From positions 1-64,000 of the forward strand of contig CALCJK010000010.1 in NCBI GenBank assembly GCA_937967455.1: 64,000 bases of DNA, written 5' to 3'. This document shows, piece after piece, positions 7,878 through 16,709 of the stretch. The notes below the pieces were generated by a model. The model was not told the origin of the DNA. It saw only the letters and a program-made list of their open reading frames with translations, and made no database searches. The DNA is from an uncultured bacterium (GTDB taxonomy: Bacteria > Bacteroidota > Ignavibacteria > UBA10030 > BY39). Made by a program: the position numbers and the translations under genes. The stretch's first letter is position 1; each line of letters starts with the position of its first letter.

Positions 7878-10800
7878 ATGAAAAAACTATTTTATTTATT
7901 CATTGGCTTAATTCTATTTTCATTCAACCTATGGGCTCAAATATGGCCTCCAGAAGGTCTTAATATGCCAGGTGGTTTTAATGGATGGACAAATCCACCT
8001 ACGATTCCTGCCTTTGCAGGTATTCAAAACCCTCAAGGAAAACTATTGCTTGATACTTCTCTTACCACAAGAAGGTATCAAACTTTAATTTATGTAGCTG
8101 CCAGTGGTGGAGATTGCCAGGGTGGTACCTATAATTGGTTATTTACCAGTGGTCCTCCAGGTAATTATTATCAAAATAAATGGGCAAATGTGATAGTTAT
8201 GATGAATACTTTACAATCATATACTTTTCAAGGTGGTAGTGATAATACTGTAACATTAAGCAACAATACTTACTACACTGTTAACTGGCTTGATGTTGGA
8301 TACCAAAATACCAAAGCAATATGGATGCCTTCCTCTGCAACTCCTGTTGATCTCGTTTCGGTTTATCAAAATCCTGCACCAGACAATGTTTATCCTGGAA
8401 ATCCTGTAACTGTAACTGTTGTTACAAGTGCAAATAAATCTCCAGAAGAGATAATCTATGTTAGATATACAACTGATAATTGGACTACATCAAATTTATT
8501 GGAAGTTAATTTTACCGGTAATGTAGGCACAGCTATAATTCCTGGACAATCGGGTGGTACTGTAGTAAAATATTATGCATTCTCAACAACAGTCTCGAAT
8601 CCTACAACTGATTTTGATATGTATACAATTCGTCACAATAATAATAATAAGCAAAACTACAGCTATTCTGTTCTTTCGCCTTATTATACTATAAGTGCAA
8701 CTGCAGGACCAAATGGAACCATATCACCAATCGGCAATATTCAAGTTGCTCATGGTGATAGCATAGAGTTCATTATTACACCTGATCCTGGTTATTTTAT
8801 TGATGATGTTTTAGTAGATGCAAACTCAGTCGGTCCAGTATCAAGTTACAAATTTGTAAATGTAACAGCTAATCACACAATTCATGCAACATTTACACAA
8901 AAGGTAAATGTAACATTCAATGTTAACATGAAATCTCAAATAAAGATTGGAAGATTTAGACCAGATCTGGGTGATGTGGTTACTGTACGTGGTACATTCA
9001 ACGATTGGGGAAATTCTACAAATAATCCAGATACACTGATTGATTTAGATGGTGATAGTATTTACGCCAAAACTATTTTGTTAAAAGTTAGCCAAACAAT
9101 TGAATACAAATACTGGAAAACACTCCGCGGTGGTTTGGATTATGAAATAGGAATTCCAAATAGAGAATTCACAATAGGTACAAATGATACAACTACACCG
9201 TTAGTATACTTTAATGATGAAATTGAACCTGTGATGGTTACTTTTAATGTGAATATGAAAGTTCAGATGCAAAAAGGTAAATTCAAACCAGAAGAAGGAG
9301 ATGAAATTCTTGTACGCGGATCATTTAATGGTTGGGGAACAATGGATACCTTAACTGATGCCGATAACGACAGCATTTATACTAAAGTTATCCCAATTTC
9401 GCGTGAACAAACTATAGAATATAAATACTGGAAAACTTACAGAGATGGTGTTGATTGGGAAACTTTCTGGGGTAATAGAACTTTTTATGTTGGTGTAAAC
9501 GATACAACTACACCTTTAGTGTATTTTAATAATGAATATCCCGATGTCAATGTAACATTCCAGGTTAATATGAAAGTTAAAATGATTGAAGGTAATTTCA
9601 AACCAGATGAGGGGGATGTTGTCACAGTTCGTGGTTCGTTTAATGATTGGGGTAACTCCACCAATAATCCTGATACATTAATTGATTTAGATGGTGATAG
9701 TATTTATGTAAAGACTATACCAATTCCTGGAAATCAAACAATATATTACAAGTTCTGGAAAACAGAACGCAATGGACAAAGCTGGGAATCGGATCCTGAG
9801 AGAAGTTACCTGATCGAGTTGACCGATGTTATATTGCCTATAGAATATTTTGATCGAGATGAAATTGTTGATGCAACAAGCTTTGCTGTGTTTTCTGGTT
9901 GGAATATGGTTTCCGTACCTGTTAGTGCTCCTGATTTTAGAAAAACAGTGCTGTTCCCAACAGCAATTTCTGGTGCATTTGCATTTGATAATGGCTATAT
10001 AACGAAAGACACTTTAGCAAATGGAATTGGTTATTGGTTAAAGTTCCCAACTACACAAAATATCGAATTGATAGGAACACCATTGCAGAATTATCCAATC
10101 AATGTAGTAGCTGGATGGAATATGATTGGTTCAATAGGCAGTAATGTAAGTGTAAATAATATTTCTCAAGTACCAGAAAATAACATAAGGTCATTTTATT
10201 ACGGATATAATAATGGATACCAGGTTACGGATACAATATATCCTGGTAAAGCATACTGGATAAAAGTTGCGGAAGCCGGACAATTGATATTGAGTTCAAG
10301 TGGGATTTATTCTAGAGCACCGATTGTAAAATTTAATAATGAATTAATCTTTAAGGATGCTACTGGAAATTATCAGAAGTTGTATTTCGGTAAGGCTGAT
10401 AATATTTTGAAGAAGATGAGTGAGATGCCACCTTTACCACCAGAAGGCGTTTTTGATGTCCGACTAGCTTCAAATAACATTTATGCAGATCAAAAAGAAA
10501 ACGTAATAGTAATCTCCTCTGCAAATTATCCTGTTGAAATTTCCTGGAAAGCCGTGGATCAACTTAATGCTAAGCTCTACATTGATGGGAAAGAAATAAC
10601 AATGGAAAACTCCGGTTCTATACTTATAAGTGATCCAGCTGTAAAAATTGTATTGAAAATGGATGCTGAAAAGTTAATACCTACGGAATTTGGACTTGCA
10701 CAAAACTATCCTAATCCATTTAATCCAGTAACAGTGATAAAGTATCAGTTACCTATGGATGAGTTTGTAGAGTTAAAGGTGTATAATTTATTAGGACAGG

Positions 10801-10946
10801 AAATCAAAACATTGGTTAACGAAATACAGGAAGCTGGATATTATGAAATAAGCTTTGATGCAAGTAGACTGCCTAGTGGAGTATACTTCTACAAACTTAA
10901 TGCAGGTAACTTCACGTCGGTTAAGAAAATGATATTGATGCGCTAA
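7878..10946 (+). CDS. Secreted starch-binding-like protein with three CBM20-like repeats and a sorting domain
   Basis: Signal peptide (MKKLFYLFIGLILFSF), then an N-terminal FNGWTNPP domain, a beta domain (VRYTTDNW), an InlB-like repeat domain (ISATAGPNGTISPIG), and three tandem CBM20-like repeats at about residues 343-451, 452-556 and 557-660, each starting VTF.VNMK and containing VRG(S/T)FN.WG. After that come a GWNM module (about 668-806), a beta domain, and a type A sorting domain (about 935-1022: QNYPNPFNPVTVIKYQLP to KKMILMR). No catalytic domain is recognised. Strong ribosome site AAGGAG at 7865-7870, overlapping the amylase stop. Inferred role: surface-anchored or released starch binder working with the amylase. 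Confidence 0.85.
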   Translation: MKKLFYLFIGLILFSFNLWAQIWPPEGLNMPGGFNGWTNPPTIPAFAGIQNPQGKLLLDTSLTTRRYQTLIYVAASGGDCQGGTYNWLFTSGPPGNYYQNKWANVIVMMNTLQSYTFQGGSDNTVTLSNNTYYTVNWLDVGYQNTKAIWMPSSATPVDLVSVYQNPAPDNVYPGNPVTVTVVTSANKSPEEIIYVRYTTDNWTTSNLLEVNFTGNVGTAIIPGQSGGTVVKYYAFSTTVSNPTTDFDMYTIRHNNNNKQNYSYSVLSPYYTISATAGPNGTISPIGNIQVAHGDSIEFIITPDPGYFIDDVLVDANSVGPVSSYKFVNVTANHTIHATFTQKVNVTFNVNMKSQIKIGRFRPDLGDVVTVRGTFNDWGNSTNNPDTLIDLDGDSIYAKTILLKVSQTIEYKYWKTLRGGLDYEIGIPNREFTIGTNDTTTPLVYFNDEIEPVMVTFNVNMKVQMQKGKFKPEEGDEILVRGSFNGWGTMDTLTDADNDSIYTKVIPISREQTIEYKYWKTYRDGVDWETFWGNRTFYVGVNDTTTPLVYFNNEYPDVNVTFQVNMKVKMIEGNFKPDEGDVVTVRGSFNDWGNSTNNPDTLIDLDGDSIYVKTIPIPGNQTIYYKFWKTERNGQSWESDPERSYLIELTDVILPIEYFDRDEIVDATSFAVFSGWNMVSVPVSAPDFRKTVLFPTAISGAFAFDNGYITKDTLANGIGYWLKFPTTQNIELIGTPLQNYPINVVAGWNMIGSIGSNVSVNNISQVPENNIRSFYYGYNNGYQVTDTIYPGKAYWIKVAEAGQLILSSSGIYSRAPIVKFNNELIFKDATGNYQKLYFGKADNILKKMSEMPPLPPEGVFDVRLASNNIYADQKENVIVISSANYPVEISWKAVDQLNAKLYIDGKEITMENSGSILISDPAVKIVLKMDAEKLIPTEFGLAQNYPNPFNPVTVIKYQLPMDEFVELKVYNLLGQEIKTLVNEIQEAGYYEISFDASRLPSGVYFYKLNAGNFTSVKKMILMR

Positions 10947-11068
10947 TTATGAATTATTAGAAAGATTTAATGTTAAAACAATGATTTTTAACTTACTGGA
11001 GAATAGAGAAAAAGTTCTTAAATTTGCTTAGAGATTATTATAAATTATTTTCTTTGGTTAATTAATAT

Positions 11069-11096
11069 AAAGCCCCGGCAAAATGTCTGGGGCTTT
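11069..11096 (+). terminator. Terminator of the amylase operon
   Basis: Inverted repeat AAAGCCCCGG / CTGGGGCTTT (one G-T pair) with an 8-nt loop, in the 216-nt gap after the starch-binding gene. It has a GC-rich core that stands out from the AT-rich surroundings. The rest of the gap shows no other gene. Confidence 0.75.
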
Positions 11097-11162
11097 AATA
11101 TTTTATGTGCTGTTTTATAAAACATTTTTCTGAATTAGACAGAATTTTGTATATTAACAAAA

Positions 11163-13151
11163 ATGTTAAGTGTTCAGAACATATCTATTCAATTCGGTGG
11201 GAATTATTTGTTTGAGAATGTAAGCTTTTATATTTCTCCTCACGATAGAATTGGTCTTGTAGGTCCCAACGGTGTTGGAAAAACGACTCTTTTAAAAATA
11301 TTGGCTGGTATCATACAACCAGAAACAGGGAATATTCAAAAAGCTAACTGCATAACAATTGGTTACTTACCACAGGACGTTGTGAGTTTGAGTGAATATA
11401 CACTCTATGATGAAGTCAAATCTGCTTTTAAAGATATCAACATCGTACAGAAACAACTTGAGCAAATAAACCAGCAGGTAGCCAGCTCTACTGATATAGA
11501 ATCAGATGAATATCATGAGTTATTAGAAATCCAGGATGAATTACAATTCAAATTAGAATGTCTGGATGCTCATTTGATGAAATCTCGTATTGAAAAGGTA
11601 CTAATGGGCTTAGGTTTTAATGGAAGAGATTTTTTAAGAAAAGTTTGTGAGTTCAGTGGCGGTTGGCAAATGCGAATTGCTTTGGCTAAACTACTTTTGA
11701 GTAATCCATCCCTTTTATTGCTGGATGAACCAACAAATCATCTTGACCTCGATTCACTTAGATGGTTGGAAGAATATTTAAAATCATATAAAGGTGCGGT
11801 TATTATCATCTCGCATGATCGCACTCTTCTGGACAATATGACTACTAAAACATTTGCAATTGTAAATCGTAAACTTGAAATTTATCATGGCAATTATAGT
11901 TATTATGAAAAAGAGAGTGAGTTAAGAAAATTACAGTTAAAAAATGCAATAAAGAATCAACAATTACAAATCAGACAGGCGCAACGTTTTATAGAGAGAT
12001 TTAGATACAAAGCAACTAAAGCCCGTCAAGTACAGAGCAGGATAAAACAATTAGAAAAAATTGAATTAATAGATATCGAACCGGAAATTGAAAAAATATC
12101 TTTCAATTTTTCTCCTATCCAAAAATCAGGTGAAATTGTAATTGAGGCTTTTAATTTAACAAAAAGTTATCCCGTGAATACGAATAACGAATTTCCGGTT
12201 CAGAAAAAAGTTGTTTTTAGTGATTTAAATTTTAGAATCGAACGAGATGATAGAATTGCACTTGTAGGTGTAAATGGTTCAGGTAAATCTACATTAACAA
12301 GAATTTTAAGTGGTATTGAAGCACCAACATCTGGTAGTTTAAAATATGGTTATAATGTTATTGTAAGTTATTTCGCCCAAAATCAGATTGATGAATTAGA
12401 CAATGAAAAGGAAATCATTCAAATAGCTGAATCTGAAGCAAGTGGTTATACACTGTTGGAGGTTAGAACTCTATTAGGGTGTTTTCTTTTTAAAGGAGAT
12501 GATATATTCAAGAAGGTTGGAGTTCTGTCTGGAGGTGAAAAAAGTCGACTTGCATTGGTAAAGATGCTTTTAAAACCTGCTAACTTTTTGATAATGGATG
12601 AACCTACAAATCATCTGGATATGAAATCCAAAGAAGTACTTCAAGATGCATTAAAAAATTTTCAGGGAACTTATGTAATTGTATCTCACGATCGTCATTT
12701 TCTGGATCCAATAATCAATAAAGTAATGGAAATTAGAGAAGGGAAAATTAAAATTTATCATGGCAATATAACTGATTATATAGAAAAGCAAGAAAATGAA
12801 AGAAAAGAAGCAGTATATTCCCTGAAAAAAAATTATTTGGCAACTGGAAATATTAAAAGCAAAAAAAGAATAGAAGCAGAACAAAGGCAGTTATTGTATA
12901 AGTTAACAAAACCATTAAAAGATAAACTGAGTTATGTTGAAAATCAAATACGAGAAAAAGAAAAGAGAAAGCAAGAGTGCGAGATATTGATGTCGAATCC
13001 TGACTTTTTTTTAGATAAGCAGAAGGTTATAACTACAAATAATGAATATAAGAAGTTGATAAAAGAGCTTGAGGAGTTATATGAAAATTGGACACTGTTG
13101 GGTGATGAATTAGAGAAAATTATTGGCAGAGTGAAGAGAAGTATAGATTAA
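11163..13151 (+). CDS. ABC-F family ATPase (duplicated ABC domains)
   Basis: Soluble ABC-F protein with two nucleotide-binding domains and no membrane segment; the family acts on ribosomes (translation factors or antibiotic protection). Domain 1: Walker A GPNGVGKTT, signature FSGGWQMRIALAK, Walker B LLLLDEPTNHLD. The linker (about 240-320) is rich in charged helices. Domain 2: GVNGSGKST, LSGGEKSRLALVK, FLIMDEPTNHLD. A charged coiled-coil C-terminus (about 540-662) resembles the Uup/YdiF type. A TATATT at 11150-11155 ends 7 nt before the ATG, hinting at a near-leaderless message, but no clear -35 is visible. The next gene follows closely. Confidence 0.9.
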   Translation: MLSVQNISIQFGGNYLFENVSFYISPHDRIGLVGPNGVGKTTLLKILAGIIQPETGNIQKANCITIGYLPQDVVSLSEYTLYDEVKSAFKDINIVQKQLEQINQQVASSTDIESDEYHELLEIQDELQFKLECLDAHLMKSRIEKVLMGLGFNGRDFLRKVCEFSGGWQMRIALAKLLLSNPSLLLLDEPTNHLDLDSLRWLEEYLKSYKGAVIIISHDRTLLDNMTTKTFAIVNRKLEIYHGNYSYYEKESELRKLQLKNAIKNQQLQIRQAQRFIERFRYKATKARQVQSRIKQLEKIELIDIEPEIEKISFNFSPIQKSGEIVIEAFNLTKSYPVNTNNEFPVQKKVVFSDLNFRIERDDRIALVGVNGSGKSTLTRILSGIEAPTSGSLKYGYNVIVSYFAQNQIDELDNEKEIIQIAESEASGYTLLEVRTLLGCFLFKGDDIFKKVGVLSGGEKSRLALVKMLLKPANFLIMDEPTNHLDMKSKEVLQDALKNFQGTYVIVSHDRHFLDPIINKVMEIREGKIKIYHGNITDYIEKQENERKEAVYSLKKNYLATGNIKSKKRIEAEQRQLLYKLTKPLKDKLSYVENQIREKEKRKQECEILMSNPDFFLDKQKVITTNNEYKKLIKELEELYENWTLLGDELEKIIGRVKRSID

Positions 13152-13210
13152 AAATTTTGCATCTTAAGAAAATTTTATGTAATCTATTAAAAAAAGAAGA
13201 TGGAATTATT

Positions 13211-15637
13211 ATGGAACAATCAAATGAACTAATCCAGATCCTGGAAAGCATATCAGGTGGTTTTTTTGCACTTGATAAATTGTATAGATTTACTTATTGG
13301 AACAAAGCTGCGGAAGAGGGTACTGGAATAAAAAGGGAGGAGGTGCTTGGAAAAAATGTTTTTGAAATTTTCCCGAATGCTAAAGATGCTGAAATAGGTG
13401 AAAAGTACAAACTTGCAATGGAAACTGGAACTTTTCAATCTGTGGTTTCTTCTTACAAAGATAATCGCTTTGAAGCCTGGTATGACATCAGGATATATCC
13501 AACTGAGAGTGGTATTTCAGTATTTTTTCAGGATATAACTGAACAAAAGCAACAGCAGAGGCAGAAAGAGATGCTGCTGGAGATATCTCAGGTAATTATT
13601 TCAGCGCAACATGTAGATGATATGTGTATTGAAGCAGCTAGTAGAATTGCTAAATTCTTGGATATTCCAGAGAAATTTGTTTGTATTTATAGATTCGAAC
13701 CAAAAACAAATCTTCTTCATTTAATGGCACCAGCATTCAATAATATAACTGTACCTCCCGACATTGAACATCAAATCGTTGATGAGAAAAATATTACAAT
13801 AGCAGTAAGGACGGCATTAAGCTGTAAACCAATTGTGACCGATGAACTCTCACGCAGCACACTTGCAGATTTCTTTTTTACAGAAATTAATGAGAATCAA
13901 TTGAAATCCCTTATCTCAATTCCTTTAATTGTTCAGAATGATTTGCAGGGTGTACTCGAAGTGATGTCAAAACGAGATACTGATTATATCGGTAGCGAGT
14001 TAGATCTATTAAAAATTATTGCTGATGAGTTATCAATTGGATTAAGCCGTAAACGTTTAATGGATGAAATCAGTATAAAAAATATTGAACTTGAAAATGA
14101 GAAAGCTAAAACTGAAGAAGCAAACCAAGCGCTAAAAAAATTCCTGGCAATATTCAGTCATGAACTACGATCACCACTCAATAACATAATTGGCTTTTCA
14201 GAGTTGCTATCAACTGATTTTGAAAACTTACCTAAAGAGAAGATTAAGGATTTTATGAAAAATATTCATGTAAGTGGTCAACACCTACAACAACTCATAA
14301 ATGATATACTTGATCTTTCTAAAATTGAAGCTGGTAAAATGGAGTTACAGATAGAGGGTTTCCCTGTAAGCTATTTTACTGAAAGTGTAACAAGAGTATT
14401 ACAAAAGGATCTCGATAAGAAAAAAATCAATCTGTTATTCAATATTTCTTCAGAAATTGATAAGATATATGTAGATCAAACAAGATTTAAACAGATTCTT
14501 GTAAATTTAGTTTCAAATGCTATAAAATACAGTCATATTGGCGGGAAGGTTGAAATTGGAATTAAGCGTGTAGAGAATGATATTGAAATTTATGTTAAGG
14601 ACGAAGGTGTAGGAATTAATCCTGAAGATTTACAGAAATTATTCAAACCTTTTCAGCAAACAAAATCAACAAATCTAAAGGAAGGAACTGGATTGGGATT
14701 GGCAATTACAAAGCGTCTCGTAGAATTACATGGTGGAGAGATCAAAGTTGATAGTGAACTAAATAAAGGAACAACATTTACAATTAGACTACCTATGGTT
14801 ATTGGTATTGAGAATGCACTTATGTCGGAAGAAAACTTAAAAGATTTAGAAAATCTTACTGAAGAAATTGACGATCAAACCCAGCAGAAAGAAAGACCCT
14901 TAGTATTAATAATCGAAGATAACCAGCAAGCAATCCAGCTATTGGAAATGTATTTGAACGATGCTGGGTATAAAACCGAAGTTGCCCGTGATGGTGCAGA
15001 GGGAATTGAAAAAGCTAAAAAATTAAAACCCGATATAATTACATTGGATCTGTTATTACCTATAAAAAATGGTTGGCAGGTGATGAAAGATTTAAAAAGT
15101 CATCCGATATGTAAAAATATTCCTATAATTATAATTTCTATAACAGATGAGAAAAAACTTGGTTTCAGTCTCGGGGCAGTGGACTATTTTGTAAAACCTG
15201 TAAATAAAGAAGAGCTTCTTGCAACTCTTAAAAGAATACCAATAAAAAAATCTTCTCATAGAAACAATCCCAAAATATTGGTTATTGACGATGATCCTAC
15301 TGCTATTGAGTTAATTGAATTGATACTTGAGACTGAGGGCTATGAGGTAATAAAGACTTATGATGGAAAGGAAGGTTTTGAGTTAATCACAAAAGAAAAA
15401 CCTGATCTTGTTATATTGGATTTAATTATGCCAGAGATTTCAGGATTCAATATAGCCTATCAAATGCGCCAAAATCCTGAGACGAAAAATATTCCAATAA
15501 TAATTTTAACATCTATGGAAATAGATGATCAAACTCGTGAAAAAATGGAAGGTTTTGTCACAACAATAATGAGTAAACAGAAATTCACAAAGAAGGATCT
15601 GTTAAAAGAAATAAATTCAATTGAGAGAATGAAATGA
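13211..15637 (+). CDS. Soluble hybrid sensor histidine kinase (PAS-GAF-HisKA-HATPase-REC-REC)
   Basis: I choose ATG 13211; a TTG at 13157 would add 18 residues before the PAS domain. Order: PAS (about 5-110), GAF (about 125-290), short coiled coil, HisKA with phosphoacceptor His317 in FSHELRSPLNN, HATPase_c with N-box NAIKYS, DEGVGI and GTGLGLAI, then two receiver domains whose phosphoacceptor Asp are 613 (LDLLLP) and 737 (LDLIMP). No membrane segment, so it senses an internal signal. No output DNA-binding domain is present; the second receiver may pass phosphate to an unlinked protein or be regulatory. Its stop overlaps the next start by 4 nt (ATGA). Confidence 0.9.
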   Translation: MEQSNELIQILESISGGFFALDKLYRFTYWNKAAEEGTGIKREEVLGKNVFEIFPNAKDAEIGEKYKLAMETGTFQSVVSSYKDNRFEAWYDIRIYPTESGISVFFQDITEQKQQQRQKEMLLEISQVIISAQHVDDMCIEAASRIAKFLDIPEKFVCIYRFEPKTNLLHLMAPAFNNITVPPDIEHQIVDEKNITIAVRTALSCKPIVTDELSRSTLADFFFTEINENQLKSLISIPLIVQNDLQGVLEVMSKRDTDYIGSELDLLKIIADELSIGLSRKRLMDEISIKNIELENEKAKTEEANQALKKFLAIFSHELRSPLNNIIGFSELLSTDFENLPKEKIKDFMKNIHVSGQHLQQLINDILDLSKIEAGKMELQIEGFPVSYFTESVTRVLQKDLDKKKINLLFNISSEIDKIYVDQTRFKQILVNLVSNAIKYSHIGGKVEIGIKRVENDIEIYVKDEGVGINPEDLQKLFKPFQQTKSTNLKEGTGLGLAITKRLVELHGGEIKVDSELNKGTTFTIRLPMVIGIENALMSEENLKDLENLTEEIDDQTQQKERPLVLIIEDNQQAIQLLEMYLNDAGYKTEVARDGAEGIEKAKKLKPDIITLDLLLPIKNGWQVMKDLKSHPICKNIPIIIISITDEKKLGFSLGAVDYFVKPVNKEELLATLKRIPIKKSSHRNNPKILVIDDDPTAIELIELILETEGYEVIKTYDGKEGFELITKEKPDLVILDLIMPEISGFNIAYQMRQNPETKNIPIIILTSMEIDDQTREKMEGFVTTIMSKQKFTKKDLLKEINSIERMK

Positions 15638-16269
15638 AAAAGAAAATATTTTCGGCTGTAGCTGGAAATATAGGTTCTGGGAAATCATCACTTACCAGAC
15701 TTCTTGCAAAGGAATATGGATGGGATGCTTATTATGAATCAGTTGATGATAATCCGTATCTAAGTGATTTTTATAAGGATATGCATCGCTGGTCGTTTAA
15801 CCTTCAGGTATATTTTCTCTCAAAACGCTTTAGAGATCATAAAAAAATTGTAGAATCAGAAAGATCTGTTATTCAAGATCGATCAATATATGAGGACGCT
15901 GAAATATTCGCAAAAAATTTGAATAAAATAGGGAAAATGGATGATCGTGATTATACAAATTATGTTGAACTTTATAAAGTGATGATGGAATATCTCCAAC
16001 CTCCAGATCTCTTGATTTATTTAGATGCAAAAATAGATACTTTGTTAAAACAAATTGCTAAAAGGGGTAGAGAGTATGAACAAAGCATCCCGAGAGATTA
16101 TTTAGAGCAATTAGATGTGCATTATAAAGAATGGATTGGAAATTATAAACTTGGGCCTCTGCTTATTATCCCATCTGATGAAGTGGATTTTGTCCATGAA
16201 AAAGGCGATTTTAATCGTGTATTGATGCTTATTCAGGCAAAACTAATGGAAATCGGCTGGGCAGGTTAA
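15634..16269 (+). CDS. Deoxynucleoside kinase
   Basis: dNK-family kinase (dGK/dAK type) phosphorylating deoxynucleosides for salvage. P-loop GNIGSGKSS at residues about 10-18, the substrate motif ESVDDNPYLSDFY, the DRS motif in QDRSIYEDAE, and the lid RGREYEQ. Length (211 aa) is normal. It is translationally coupled to the histidine kinase gene. Its stop codon overlaps the convergent RsbW-like gene by 4 nt, so there is no intergenic terminator. Confidence 0.9.
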   Translation: MKKKIFSAVAGNIGSGKSSLTRLLAKEYGWDAYYESVDDNPYLSDFYKDMHRWSFNLQVYFLSKRFRDHKKIVESERSVIQDRSIYEDAEIFAKNLNKIGKMDDRDYTNYVELYKVMMEYLQPPDLLIYLDAKIDTLLKQIAKRGREYEQSIPRDYLEQLDVHYKEWIGNYKLGPLLIIPSDEVDFVHEKGDFNRVLMLIQAKLMEIGWAG

Positions 16270-16709
16270 TGCTTGTCCTTTAATTTAGATGCTCTTTTTA
16301 ATTTAAGTATTACTTCTCCACCGTGTTTTTTCTTTTTGAATGTAACACTATCCATAAAATGTTTCATTATAAATATTCCTCTACCGCTTTCTTTAAAAAT
16401 GTTTTTACCTGCAAGCGGATTTGGTATGTCACTTTTTTTAACGCCTTTGCCTTCATCTAAGATATGAATTTCGATTGTTCCAGGAGTTAAAATACAAGTT
16501 ATATCTACAAATTTTTCTGGGTTACGAAGGTTCCCATGGACTATACTGTTATTAACAGCTTCGGTGGTGGCTATGAGTATACTGTGAAATTGTTTTTTGT
16601 TAAAAAGAGCATATTTATTCAATCTCTTTAAAAAGGGTTCTACTTTTGAGATCTCCTGAGGCACGCTCTTTAATTGTAGTTTAAAAATTTTTTTTTCTGT
16701 CTTTAACAT
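16266..16709 (-). CDS. RsbW-like serine kinase / HATPase_c_2 protein
   Basis: Small (147 aa) ATPase of the anti-sigma-factor kinase type. N-box ATTEAVNNSIVHGN, G1 box LDEGKGVK and G2 box SGRGIFIMKHFMDSV are present, so ATP binding looks intact. Such proteins phosphorylate anti-anti-sigma (STAS) proteins or bind a sigma factor, but no STAS, PP2C phosphatase or sigma factor gene is nearby. It starts exactly where the upstream outer-membrane-like gene stops, so it is the last gene of that operon. The function within partner switching is inference. Confidence 0.82.
   Translation of the reverse strand: MLKTEKKIFKLQLKSVPQEISKVEPFLKRLNKYALFNKKQFHSILIATTEAVNNSIVHGNLRNPEKFVDITCILTPGTIEIHILDEGKGVKKSDIPNPLAGKNIFKESGRGIFIMKHFMDSVTFKKKKHGGEVILKLKRASKLKDKH

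Noticed and set aside
11127-11155. Full promoter before the ABC-F gene
   Set aside because: TATATT is present but the -35 at 17 nt (TTTCTG) is poor; I keep only the -10 as a note.
10947-11162. Hidden gene in the gap after the starch-binding gene
   Set aside because: Only a terminator at 11069-11096; remaining sequence has no coding signal.
13157-13210. TTG-started 18-residue extension of the histidine kinase
   Set aside because: The ATG at 13211 precedes the PAS domain directly; the extension is Lys-rich with no domain.
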